From contig JAXMFT010000007.1 of assembly GCA_046347635.1 (NCBI GenBank), forward strand, positions 62,001-126,000: a DNA stretch of 64,000 bases, given 5' to 3'. Positions within the stretch are counted from its first letter, which is position 1. Each line of letters starts with the position of its first letter. This DNA comes from JAGVSZ01 sp019137045. Lineage in GTDB: Bacteria; Pseudomonadota; Gammaproteobacteria; Burkholderiales; SG8-39. A model generated the notes under the pieces. That model was not told where the DNA came from. It saw only the letters and a program-made list of their open reading frames with translations, and did no database searches. Both the position numbers and the translations under genes were made by a program. Of this stretch, positions 41,715-50,705 are shown piece by piece.

Positions 41715-43598
41715 ATGCTGTCCTCGTTCTTCATCCAGACCCTGAACGGGCTCGCGAGCGCCTCCACGCTGTTCCTGGTGGCGGTGGGCCTGTCGCTCAT
41801 CTTCGGCGTCACGCGCATCGTCAACTTCGCGCACGGGGCGCTGTACATGCTCGGGCTGTATGCCGCCTACAGCCTGATCGAGCGGCTCGGCGTCACGCCG
41901 CTCGGGTTCTGGGGCGGGATCGCCGGTGCGGCGCTCGCGGTCGCGGTGGTCGGCGCGCTGATCGAGATGCTGATCCTGCGGCGCATCTACCACGTCCCCG
42001 AGCTGTTCCAGCTGCTCGCCACCTTTGCGCTCACGCTCGTCATCAAGGACGCGGTGCTCTGGGCCTGGGGCGCGGAGGACCTGCTCGGCCCGCGCGCGCC
42101 CGGCCTGCGCGGCTCGGTCGAGCTCTTCGGCAAGCCCTTCCCGCAGTACGACCTCGCGCTCATCGCGATCGGCCCGGCGGTGCTCGGCGCGCTGTGGCTG
42201 CTCCTCAACCGCACGCGCTGGGGCACGCTCGTGCGCGCCGCGACGCAGGACCGCGAGATGGTGGGCGCGCTCGGGGTGAACCAGAAGTGGCTCTTCACCG
42301 GGGTGTTCGCGCTCGGCGCGTTCCTCGCCGGGCTCGGCGGCGCGCTGCAGATCCCGCGCGAGCCGGCGCAGCTCTTCCTCGACCTCGCCGCCATCTCGGA
42401 CGCGTTCGTGGTGGTCGTGGTGGGCGGGCTCGGGAGCATTCCGGGGGCGTTCCTCGCCGCGGTGATCATCGGGCTGATCAAGGCCTACTGCGTCGGCGTC
42501 GGCACGGTCGAGCTCTTCGGCACGACCTTCGCGTTCTCGAAGCTGACGCTGGTGGCCGAGTTCATCGTGATGGCGATCGTCCTGGTGCTGCGGCCGCAGG
42601 GCCTGCTCGGGCGGCCGCACGGGCTGCAGCGCGTCGCCGCGGCGCACGTCGAGCAGCCGCTGCGGCCGGCCGGGCGGGCGCTGCGCAGCGCCGCGATCGT
42701 GGGGCTGGCGGCGCTCGCCGCGCTGCCGCTCGCGACGACCGGCTACACGCTCGTCCTCATGATCGACATCCTGGTGTTCGCGCTCTTCGCCGCGAGCCTG
42801 CACTTCCTCATGGGCCCCGGCGGCATGGTCTCGTTCGGGCACGCGGCCTACCTCGGCCTGGGGGCCTACGGCGCCGGGCTGCTGCTGAAGGCGGCCGGCT
42901 GGCCCATGGAGGCGGCGCTGATCGCCGCGCCGCTGGTCGCCGCCGCGGGCGCGGCCGTGTTCGGCTGGTTCTGCGTGCGGCTCTCGGGCGTGTACCTCGC
43001 GATGCTCACGCTCGCGTTCGCCCAGATCGCGTGGTCGATCGTGTTCCAGTGGGACGCCTTCACCGGCGGCTCGAACGGCATCGTCGGGGTCTGGCCCGCG
43101 CCCTGGCTCGCGCCCAGGCCCGCGTACTACCTGCTCGCGCTCGCGCTCTGCGGCGGGGCGATCTGGCTGCTGCGCCGGATGCTGTTCGCGCCCTTCGGCT
43201 ACGCGCTGCGCGCCGGGCGCGACTCGCCCCTGCGCGCGGACGCGATCGGCATCGACGTGCGGCGCGTGCAGTGGGCCGGCTTCGTCGTGGCGGGCGCATG
43301 CGCCGGCCTCGCGGGCGGGCTCTACGCCTTCTCGAAGGGCAGCATCTCGCCCGACTCCACCATGGCGGTGTCGCGCTCCATCGACGCGCTGGTGATGGTG
43401 CTGCTCGGCGGGGTGCAGACGCTGAGCGGTCCGGTGGTCGGCGCGGCGCTGTTCACCTGGCTGCAGGACCTCGTCGCGCGCGGCACCGACTACTGGCGCG
43501 CGGTGCTCGGCGGCGCCATCCTGGTGCTGGTGCTCGCGTTCCCGCAGGGGATCGTGGGCGCGCTGCGCGCCTGGTCCGGCGCGCGGGAGCAGCGGTGA
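41715..43598 (+). CDS. Fused LivH-LivM-type ABC permease
   Basis: A 627-aa membrane protein joining the two permeases usually encoded separately. Residues 1-295 are LivH-like (GLSLIFGVTRIVNFAHGALYM). Residues about 330-625 are LivM-like (LHFLMGPGGMVSFGHAAYLGLGA). Each half has about eight or nine hydrophobic segments, joined by a short basic linker near 300-320. It overlaps livG by 4 nt. It forms the channel for the binding protein's ligand. Confidence 0.88.
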   Translation: MLSSFFIQTLNGLASASTLFLVAVGLSLIFGVTRIVNFAHGALYMLGLYAAYSLIERLGVTPLGFWGGIAGAALAVAVVGALIEMLILRRIYHVPELFQLLATFALTLVIKDAVLWAWGAEDLLGPRAPGLRGSVELFGKPFPQYDLALIAIGPAVLGALWLLLNRTRWGTLVRAATQDREMVGALGVNQKWLFTGVFALGAFLAGLGGALQIPREPAQLFLDLAAISDAFVVVVVGGLGSIPGAFLAAVIIGLIKAYCVGVGTVELFGTTFAFSKLTLVAEFIVMAIVLVLRPQGLLGRPHGLQRVAAAHVEQPLRPAGRALRSAAIVGLAALAALPLATTGYTLVLMIDILVFALFAASLHFLMGPGGMVSFGHAAYLGLGAYGAGLLLKAAGWPMEAALIAAPLVAAAGAAVFGWFCVRLSGVYLAMLTLAFAQIAWSIVFQWDAFTGGSNGIVGVWPAPWLAPRPAYYLLALALCGGAIWLLRRMLFAPFGYALRAGRDSPLRADAIGIDVRRVQWAGFVVAGACAGLAGGLYAFSKGSISPDSTMAVSRSIDALVMVLLGGVQTLSGPVVGAALFTWLQDLVARGTDYWRAVLGGAILVLVLAFPQGIVGALRAWSGAREQR

Positions 43599-44347
43599 GC
43601 GCCGTCCTGGTCGTCTCCCGCCTCGCGAAGTCGTTCGGCGGCGTGCACGCCGTGCGCGAGGTGAGCTTCGAGCTCGCCGCGGGGGAGCTGCTCGCGCTCA
43701 TCGGCCCGAACGGCGCGGGCAAGACGACCTGCTTCAACATGCTGAACGGCCAGCTCGCCGCCGACGGCGGCAGCGTGCGCTTCGAGGGGCGCGAGCTGCT
43801 CGGGCTCGCGCCGCGCGCGGTCTGGCGCCTGGGGGTCGGGCGCACGTTCCAGATCACCGCGACCTTCGCCTCCATGACGGTGCGCGAGAACGTGCAGATG
43901 GCGCTCGTCTCCCACCGCCGCCGGCTGCGCGAGTGGTGGCGTCCGACGGCGCGCCTGTACCGCGAGGAGGCCGATCGCCTGCTCGGGCGCGTCGGCATGC
44001 TGGAGCAGGCCGGGCGCGCGTGCTCGGTGCTCGCCTACGGCGACCTGAAGCGGGTGGAGCTCGCGGTGGCGCTCGCCAACGAGCCGCGGCTGCTGCTGAT
44101 GGACGAGCCGACCGCCGGCATGGCGCCGCAGGAGCGCATCGCGCTCATGGCCCTCACCGCGGAGATCGTGCGCGAGCGCCGCATCGCGGTGCTGTTCACC
44201 GAGCACGACATGGACGTCGTGTTCGCGCACGCCGACCGCATCATCGTGCTCAACCGCGGGCGGCTGATCGCGGCCGGCGCGCCGGCCGAGGTGCGCGCCA
44301 GCGCGCAGGTGCAGCAGGTCTATCTCGGCTCGCGCGGAGCGCACTGA
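43595..44347 (+). CDS. ABC transporter ATP-binding protein, LivG-type
   Basis: A 250-aa ATPase. Walker A GPNGAGKTT near residue 38. The GRTFQIT and LAYGDLKRVELAVAL region gives the signature (a variant YGDLKR in place of SGGQ). Walker B is LLLMDEPTAGM near 164, with the switch His in TEHDMDVV near 204. Start GTG overlaps the permease stop (GTGA). It energises import together with the next ATPase. Confidence 0.88.
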   Translation: MSAVLVVSRLAKSFGGVHAVREVSFELAAGELLALIGPNGAGKTTCFNMLNGQLAADGGSVRFEGRELLGLAPRAVWRLGVGRTFQITATFASMTVRENVQMALVSHRRRLREWWRPTARLYREEADRLLGRVGMLEQAGRACSVLAYGDLKRVELAVALANEPRLLLMDEPTAGMAPQERIALMALTAEIVRERRIAVLFTEHDMDVVFAHADRIIVLNRGRLIAAGAPAEVRASAQVQQVYLGSRGAH

Positions 44348-45048
44348 TGCTCGCCGTCCAGCACCTCGACGCCTACTACGGCCGCGCGCACATCCTCGCC
44401 GACCTGTCGCTCGCGGTCGGCACGGGCGAGGTGGTGGTGCTGCTCGGGCGCAACGGCGCCGGCAAGTCGACCACGCTGAAGTGCATCATGGGGCTCGTGC
44501 GCGCGGCGGGCGGCGAGATCGAGTTCGCGGGGCGGCGCATCGAGCGGATGGAGCCGTACGAGATCGCCGGGCTCGGGCTCGGGTACGTGCCGGAGGACCG
44601 GCGCATCTTCACCGAGCTCACGGTGATGGAAAACCTGGAGGTCGGCCGCCAGGCGCCGCGCGCGGGCGCACCGGCGTGGACACCGGAGCGCCTGTTCAGC
44701 CTCTTCCCCAACCTGGCCGAGATGACCGACCGCCCGGGCGGGCGCATCTCCGGCGGCGAGCAGCAGATGCTGACGATCGCGCGCACGCTCATGGGCAACC
44801 CGTCGTGCATCCTGCTCGACGAGCCCTCCGAGGGGCTCGCCCCGGTGATCGTCGACCAGATGGCCGCCGCGATCCGCAGCCTGAAGGCCGAGGGGCTGTC
44901 GGTGCTGCTCTCGGAGCAGAACCTGCACTTCGCGACCGAGGTGTCGGACCGCGCGTATATCATCGAAAAGGGCCGCATCCGGTTCGCCGGCACGATGGCG
45001 GCGCTGGCGGCGAACGAGGACGTGCGCGCCCAGTACCTCGCGGTATGA
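44347..45048 (+). CDS. ABC transporter ATP-binding protein, LivF-type
   Basis: A 233-aa ATPase. Walker A GRNGAGKST near residue 37, signature ISGGEQQML near 134, and Walker B ILLDEPSEGLAP near 155. PEDRRIF near 80 is characteristic of LivF. ATG overlaps the livG stop by 1 nt (TGATG); its own stop overlaps the hydantoinase A start by 4 nt (ATGA). Transport and catabolism are therefore co-translated. Confidence 0.88.
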   Translation: MLAVQHLDAYYGRAHILADLSLAVGTGEVVVLLGRNGAGKSTTLKCIMGLVRAAGGEIEFAGRRIERMEPYEIAGLGLGYVPEDRRIFTELTVMENLEVGRQAPRAGAPAWTPERLFSLFPNLAEMTDRPGGRISGGEQQMLTIARTLMGNPSCILLDEPSEGLAPVIVDQMAAAIRSLKAEGLSVLLSEQNLHFATEVSDRAYIIEKGRIRFAGTMAALAANEDVRAQYLAV

Positions 45049-47075
45049 CCCGGATCGCAGGCATCGACGTCGGCGGCACCTTCACCGACCTCGTCCTCGT
45101 GGACGAGGCGAGCGGGGAGGTGCGGCTCGCGAAAGTCCCCACCAGCGCCGACAACCAGGCCTTCGGGGTGCTCGCCGCCCTCGGGGACACCGGCGTGGGG
45201 CTGGAGCGCCTCGGCGCGATCGTGCACGGGACCACCACCACCACCAACGCGATGCTCGAGCGCAGGATCGCGCGCGTCGGGCTGATCACCACGCGCGGCT
45301 TCCGCGACGTGCTCGAGCTCGGCCGGCGCACGCGACCGCAACCCTACGGGCTGCTCGGCGCCTTCCGGCCGCTGATCGAGCGCGAGCTGCGGCTCGAGGT
45401 CGACGAGCGCGTCGACGCCGACGGCGCGGTGGTCCGGCCGCTCGACGAGGAGGGCGTGGCGCGCGCGGCGCGGCGCCTGCTCGAGCTCGGCGCCGAGTCG
45501 GTCGTCATCCATTTCCTGCACAGCTACATCAACCCGGCGCACGAGCGGCGGGCGGGCGAAATCGTGCGCGGGCTGTGGCGCAACGGCCACGTGACGCTCG
45601 GGCACGCGCTCCTCTCCGAGTACCGCGAGTACGAGCGGGGCGTGACCGCGGCGGTCAACGCGGCGGTGCAGCCGGTGCTCCATCGCTACCTGGAGCGGCT
45701 GCAGGGCGAGCTCTCCGGGCGCGGGTTCGGCGCCGAGCTGCTGGTGATGCAGGGCAACGGCGGGACGGTCGCGGCCGGCATCGCCGCCGAGGCCGCGGTC
45801 AACACCGTGATGTCCGGGCCGGCCTCGGGCGTGATCGCCGCGGCGTACACGGCGACGCGCTCGGGCATCCCGAACGTCGTCACCTACGACATGGGCGGCA
45901 CTTCGACCGACGTCGCGCTGATCCGCGACGGCCGGCCGGAAGTGTCCACCGAGCTCGAGCTCGAGTACGCGCTGCCGATCCACGTGCCGATGGTGGACGT
46001 GCACACGATCGGCGCCGGCGGCGGCTCGATCGCGCGCATCAACGCGGCGGGAATGCTCCAGGTCGGGCCCGAGAGCGCCGGCGCGGCGCCCGGGCCGATC
46101 TGCTACGGGCGCGGCGGCGCGCGCGTGACGATCACCGACGCCAACCTCGCGCTCGGCCGCCTGAACCCCAAGGGGCTGCTCGCGGTCGAGCGGCCGGTGC
46201 CGCTCGCGCGGCTGCGCGCCCTGATCGAGGAGCAGGTGGGAGCGCGGCTCGGGCTCGGCGCCGACCAGGCCGCCGCGGCGGTGATCCGGATCGCCAACGA
46301 CCGCATGGCGGGCGCGATCCGCATGGTGAGCCTCGCGCGCGGGCACGACCCGCGCGACTTCGCGCTGCTCGCGTTCGGCGGCGCCGGGCCGCTGCACGCG
46401 GTCGCGCTCGCGCGCGAGCTCGCCATCCCGAAGGTGCTCATCCCGGCGCGGCCCGGCCTCACCAACGCGCTCGGGTGCGCGGTGGCGGACGTGCGGCACG
46501 ACTTCGTGCGCACGGTGAACCGCCCGCTGCCGGAGGTGGCCGACGACCTGGTGCAGCGCGTGCTCGCCGAACAGATCGCCGCGGGACGCGCCACCATCGA
46601 GCACGAGCGCGTCGCCGTCGAGCGCATCGACTTCGTGCACCGCGCCGACATGCAGTTCCAGGGCCAGAGCCACATCCTCACCGTCGCGCTGCCGGGGGTG
46701 GAGGTGTCGCGCGCGGCGCTCCAGCGGCTGTTCGAGGCGGCGTACTGGCAACGGTTCGAAGTCGAGCTGAAGGAGATCCGGCCGGTGCTCGTCAACCTCC
46801 ACACCGCGGCGATCGGCCGGCGGCGGCCGGTTGCGCTCGAGGCGCTGGCGCACGGCGAGCCGCGTCCGAGCCTGCGCGCGGCGGAGGTCGAGCGGCGCAG
46901 CGTGTGGTTCGACGGCGGCTGGGTGGACACGCCCGTCTACCGGCGCGAGTGGCTGCCGGCGCAAGCGCGCTTCGAAGGCCCGGCGGTGATCGAGCAGCTC
47001 GACTGCACCGCGCTGATCGAGCCGGGCTGCCGCGTCGAGCGCGACCGCGTGGGCAACCTCCTGGTGACGGTGTGA
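45045..47075 (+). CDS. hyuA: Hydantoinase/oxoprolinase A subunit
   Basis: A 676-aa ATP-dependent amidohydrolase subunit of the acetate-kinase/ASKHA superfamily. GIDVGGTFTDLVLVD at residues 5-19, HGTTTTTNAMLE near 61-72 and YDMGGTSTDVALI near 282-294 are the nucleotide-binding motifs. With the B subunit it uses ATP to open hydantoin, 5-oxoproline or similar lactam rings, or carboxylates ketones in the related acetone/acetophenone carboxylases. The absence of a gamma subunit and the heterocycle context favour ring opening here. Confidence 0.86.
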   Translation: MTRIAGIDVGGTFTDLVLVDEASGEVRLAKVPTSADNQAFGVLAALGDTGVGLERLGAIVHGTTTTTNAMLERRIARVGLITTRGFRDVLELGRRTRPQPYGLLGAFRPLIERELRLEVDERVDADGAVVRPLDEEGVARAARRLLELGAESVVIHFLHSYINPAHERRAGEIVRGLWRNGHVTLGHALLSEYREYERGVTAAVNAAVQPVLHRYLERLQGELSGRGFGAELLVMQGNGGTVAAGIAAEAAVNTVMSGPASGVIAAAYTATRSGIPNVVTYDMGGTSTDVALIRDGRPEVSTELELEYALPIHVPMVDVHTIGAGGGSIARINAAGMLQVGPESAGAAPGPICYGRGGARVTITDANLALGRLNPKGLLAVERPVPLARLRALIEEQVGARLGLGADQAAAAVIRIANDRMAGAIRMVSLARGHDPRDFALLAFGGAGPLHAVALARELAIPKVLIPARPGLTNALGCAVADVRHDFVRTVNRPLPEVADDLVQRVLAEQIAAGRATIEHERVAVERIDFVHRADMQFQGQSHILTVALPGVEVSRAALQRLFEAAYWQRFEVELKEIRPVLVNLHTAAIGRRRPVALEALAHGEPRPSLRAAEVERRSVWFDGGWVDTPVYRREWLPAQARFEGPAVIEQLDCTALIEPGCRVERDRVGNLLVTV

Positions 47076-48820
47076 GCAGGGCGGCGATCGACCCGGTCAC
47101 CCTCGCGGTGATCCAGAGCGGCCTGCAGCAGGTCTGCAACGAGATGGACCTCGCGTTCTGCCGCGCGGCGTTCAGCCCGGTCATCTCGGAGGCGATGGAC
47201 CGCTCCGACGGCATCTACCACCGCGACTCCGGCGAGCTGATCGCCCAGGGGGAACTCGGGCTGCCGGTGTTCGTCGGCACGATGCAGTTCTCGACCCAGG
47301 CGGTGATCGAGCGGGTGCGCGCCGACCGCGTCGCGCTCGAGGAGGGCGACGTCTTCATCGTCAACGATCCCTACCTCGGCGGCACGCACCTGATGGACGT
47401 GAAGTTCGTCAAACCGTTCTTCTACCGCGGCGCGCTGTGGTGCTGGCTCGCGAACACCGGGCACTGGCCGGACGTGGGCGGGATCGTGCCGGGCGGGTTC
47501 TCCGCCAACGCCACCGAGGTGGAGCAGGAGGGGCTGCGCCTGCCGCCGGTCAAGCTCTACAAGCGCGGCGCGCTCGACCGGGAGATCCTCGCGATCATCC
47601 TGTCGAACATCCGCGTCGCCGACCAGCGGATCGGCGACATCAAGGCGCAGGCCGCGGCGCTCGCGATCGGCGAACGGCGCCTGACCGCCCTCCTGGACCG
47701 CTACGGCGCCGACACCGTCGAGCGCGCCGTCGGCGAGCTGAAGGCGCGCGCCGCCCAGCAGATGCGCGCGCGGATCGCCGCGATCCCCGACGGCACCTAC
47801 CAGGGCGAGGCGTTCGTCGACTCCGACGGGGTGGTGGACGAGCCGCTGCGCATCGCGATGCGCATCACCAAGCGCGGGGAGCGGCTCACGTTCGACATGG
47901 CCGGCTCGTCGCCGCCGTGCCGCGGGCCGATGAACAGCGTGCTGGCGACCACCCGGTCGTCGATCTATCTGGCGATCAAGCACGTGTTCCCCGACGTGCC
48001 GATCAACGCCGGGACCTTCGAGCCGCTCGAGATCATCGATCCGGACGGGACCTTTCTGTACGCACGCTATCCGCGGCCGGTCTCCGGCTGCGCGGCCGAG
48101 GTGAGCCAGCGCATCGCCGAGGCGGTCTTCGCCGCGCTGGTCGAGGCGATCCCGGAGCAGCTGTTCGCCGCGCCGGCCGGCACCTCGGGGAACCTCTCGG
48201 TCGGCGGCTACGACCCGGCGCGCCGGCGCTCCTACGTGATGTACGTGATCTCGGGCGGCGGCTACGGCGGTTCGGCGCGCGGCGACGGGATCTCCAACGG
48301 CTGCTCGACGATCGGGATCTCGAAGACGACGCCGATCGAGGTGATGGAGCAGTACTACCCGGTGCTGTTCGAGGAGTACTCGCTGCACGAGGGCTCCGGC
48401 GGCCCCGGTGCGCAGCGCGGCGGCTTCGGGGTGAACTACCGCTTCCGGCTGCGGCGCGGCGAGGCGCGCGCCTCGATGGTGATGGACCACGGCCGCTACG
48501 GCCCGCAGGGCGCTCGCGGCGGGCGGGACGGAGGCGTCAACCGGGTGCGCATCGTGCGGGGCGGCGCCGAGTACCGGCCGCCGCACCTGTCGAAGGACCA
48601 GGGCATCGAGCTCGCCGCGGGCGACGTGGTGGAAGTGTCCACGCCCGGCGGCGGCGGATTCGGCGATCCGCGCACGCGCGCACCCGATCTCGTGGCGCGC
48701 GACGTCGCGCGCGGCTACTACACCCGCGCGCAGGCATTGAACTGGTTCGGCGTGTCGTTGTCCGACGACGGGAGCGTCGACGCGGCGGCGACCGCGCGCC
48801 TGCGCGCAGGCCCCGCCTGA
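47072..48820 (+). CDS. hyuB: Hydantoinase/oxoprolinase B subunit
   Basis: A 582-aa B subunit. IDPVTLAVIQSGLQQVCNEM at the N-terminus, VNDPYLGGTHLMDV near 97-110 (metal/substrate region), and TPGGGGFGDP near 530 are family hallmarks. Start GTG overlaps the A subunit stop by 4 nt. Together A and B provide ATP-driven lactam or amide hydrolysis, the expected last step after ring hydroxylation and reduction. It is the final gene of the operon; a new promoter follows. Confidence 0.86.
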   Translation: MSRAAIDPVTLAVIQSGLQQVCNEMDLAFCRAAFSPVISEAMDRSDGIYHRDSGELIAQGELGLPVFVGTMQFSTQAVIERVRADRVALEEGDVFIVNDPYLGGTHLMDVKFVKPFFYRGALWCWLANTGHWPDVGGIVPGGFSANATEVEQEGLRLPPVKLYKRGALDREILAIILSNIRVADQRIGDIKAQAAALAIGERRLTALLDRYGADTVERAVGELKARAAQQMRARIAAIPDGTYQGEAFVDSDGVVDEPLRIAMRITKRGERLTFDMAGSSPPCRGPMNSVLATTRSSIYLAIKHVFPDVPINAGTFEPLEIIDPDGTFLYARYPRPVSGCAAEVSQRIAEAVFAALVEAIPEQLFAAPAGTSGNLSVGGYDPARRRSYVMYVISGGGYGGSARGDGISNGCSTIGISKTTPIEVMEQYYPVLFEEYSLHEGSGGPGAQRGGFGVNYRFRLRRGEARASMVMDHGRYGPQGARGGRDGGVNRVRIVRGGAEYRPPHLSKDQGIELAAGDVVEVSTPGGGGFGDPRTRAPDLVARDVARGYYTRAQALNWFGVSLSDDGSVDAAATARLRAGPA

Positions 48821-48831
48821 GCGCGCGGGGC

Positions 48832-48860
48832 TTGCCTTGCGGCGCGGTTTGCCCTAACTT
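48832..48860 (+). promoter_or_regulatory. Promoter of the Gld-like ABC operon
   Basis: TTGCCT (48832-48837), exactly 17 nt, TAACTT (48855-48860), about 105 bp before the ATPase ATG. The remaining leader to 48966 shows no clear structure. Confidence 0.5.
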
Positions 48861-48965
48861 CGCGCCCGCGCGGTGGCCACGCGGCCGCCGTCTCCGGGCG
48901 GCGGGACGCCGGCCGCGCTCCGCAGCATTCGCAGACCGACTGTTCGATCCGGCACCGAGGACCCC

Positions 48966-49958
48966 ATGATCAAGGTCGAGCACCTGACGCGCACGTTCGG
49001 CCCGAAGACCGCGGTCGACGACGTGTCGTTCGAGGTCGCGCGCGGCGAGGTGCTCGGTTTCCTCGGGCCGAACGGCGCCGGCAAGTCCACGACGATGCGC
49101 ATGATCACCGGCTACATTCCGCCGACCGCGGGCCGCGTCACGGTGTGCGGCTTCGACGTCGCCGCGCAGCCGATCGAGGCGCGCCGGCGCATCGGCTACC
49201 TGCCCGAGTCCGCGCCGTCCTACCACGACATGAGCGTGGTCGCGTTCCTCGGCTTCGCCGCCGAGATGCGCGGCCTGCGCGCCGAGGCGAAGAAGCGCGC
49301 GGTGGCGAAGGCGGTCGAGACCTGCTTCCTCGAGTCGGTGCTGCACCAGTCGATCGACACCCTGTCGAAGGGGTTCCGCCACCGCACCTGCCTCGCGCAG
49401 GCGCTGATCCACGACCCCGAGGTGCTCATCCTGGACGAACCTACCGACGGCCTCGACCCCAACCAGAAGCACGAGGTGCGCTCGCTCATCCGGCGCATGG
49501 GCGCGGACAAGGCGATCGTGTTCTCCACGCACATCCTGGAGGAGGTGGAGGCGGCGTGCTCGCGCGCGATCATCATCGACCGCGGGCGCATCGTGGCCAA
49601 CGGCACGCCGGCCGAGCTGAAGGCGCGCTCGGACCGCGCGGGCGCCGTGCGCCTCGCGCTGCGCGGTCCGCAGGCGGAGGCGGCGCGCGAGGCGCTGGCG
49701 AAGCTGCCCGGCGTCGCGCGCGTCGAGATCGTGTCGGACGAGGGCGGCGCCGTCGCGGTGCGCGCCTTCCCCGACCAGGCGCAGCGGCAGGCGGCGTTCG
49801 CGGCGCAGCTTGCGCAGGCGATCATGAGCCGCTGGAGCTGGACGATCGCGGAGCTGCACACCGAGGAGGGGCGGCTGGACGACGTGTTCCGCGCGATCAC
49901 GCGGCCGGACACCGCGCGCGAGCCGGCCGCGCCCGCGCCGGAGAGGGTGGCGGCATGA
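48966..49958 (+). CDS. ABC transporter ATP-binding protein, GldA-like
   Basis: A 330-aa ATPase. Walker A GPNGAGKST near residue 38, signature LSKGFRHRT near 135, Walker B LILDEPTDGLDP near 156, switch His in FSTHILEE near 184. The GYLPES segment near 77 is typical of the GldA/CcmA-type group. ATG 48966 has GAGG 6 nt upstream; the open frame extends further up but without a ribosome site. It overlaps its permease gene by 4 nt. Together with GldF- and GldG-like proteins it forms an exporter or envelope system of uncertain substrate; no other gliding genes are present. Confidence 0.86.
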   Translation: MIKVEHLTRTFGPKTAVDDVSFEVARGEVLGFLGPNGAGKSTTMRMITGYIPPTAGRVTVCGFDVAAQPIEARRRIGYLPESAPSYHDMSVVAFLGFAAEMRGLRAEAKKRAVAKAVETCFLESVLHQSIDTLSKGFRHRTCLAQALIHDPEVLILDEPTDGLDPNQKHEVRSLIRRMGADKAIVFSTHILEEVEAACSRAIIIDRGRIVANGTPAELKARSDRAGAVRLALRGPQAEAAREALAKLPGVARVEIVSDEGGAVAVRAFPDQAQRQAAFAAQLAQAIMSRWSWTIAELHTEEGRLDDVFRAITRPDTAREPAAPAPERVAA

Positions 49959-50698
49959 GCGCCCGGTCGCGCGTCTGGACGGTGGCCAAGCGCGAGCTCG
50001 CCGCGTACTTCGACTCGCCGGTCGCCTACGTCTTCATCGTGATCTTTCTGCTCCTCGCCGGGTTCTTCACCTTCACCTTCGGCGCGTTCTTCGACCGCGG
50101 CGAGGCCTCGCTCGGCGCGTTCTTCATGTGGATGCCGTGGCTGTTTCTCTTCCTCGTCCCGGCGGTCGGGATGCGGCTGTGGTCGGAGGAGCGGCGCAGC
50201 GGCACGATGGAGCTGCTGCTCACCTTCCCGATCACCACCTGGCAGGCGATCGCCGGCAAGTTCCTCGCCTCGTGGCTCTTCCTCGCGATCGCGCTCGCGC
50301 TCACCTTCCCGGTGTGGCTCACGGTGAACGTCCTGGGCGATCCGGACAACGGCGTGATCGTGGCCGGCTACGTGGGCAGCCTGCTGCTCGCGGGGGCCTA
50401 CCTCGCGGTCAGCTCCGCGACCTCGGCGATGACGCGCAACCAGGTGGTGAGCTTCATCGTCGCGCTGGTGGTCTGCCTCGCGCTGGTGCTGGTCGGCTTC
50501 CCGCCGGTCACCGACCTCCTCGCGCGCTGGGCCCCGCCGTGGCTGGTGGAGGCGGTGGCCGCGTTCAGCGTGCTCACGCACTTCGAGGGCTTCCAGAAGG
50601 GCGTGCTCGACTCGCGCGACGTCGTGTTCTTCGCCTCGGTGATCGGGTTCGCGCTGTTCGTGACCGGGGTCGTGCTGCGCGGCCAGCGCGCGGGATAG
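49955..50698 (+). CDS. ABC transporter permease, GldF-like
   Basis: A 247-aa membrane protein with about six hydrophobic segments (roughly 20-45, 55-75, 100-125, 135-160, 165-185, 220-240). RELAAYFDSPVAYVF near the N-terminus and SEERRSGTMELLLTFPI near 75-92 are the ABC-2/GldF hallmarks. Start ATG overlaps the ATPase stop. It is the membrane channel part of the three-component system. Confidence 0.86.
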   Translation: MSARSRVWTVAKRELAAYFDSPVAYVFIVIFLLLAGFFTFTFGAFFDRGEASLGAFFMWMPWLFLFLVPAVGMRLWSEERRSGTMELLLTFPITTWQAIAGKFLASWLFLAIALALTFPVWLTVNVLGDPDNGVIVAGYVGSLLLAGAYLAVSSATSAMTRNQVVSFIVALVVCLALVLVGFPPVTDLLARWAPPWLVEAVAAFSVLTHFEGFQKGVLDSRDVVFFASVIGFALFVTGVVLRGQRAG

Positions 50699-50705
50699 GG
50701 TGCAC

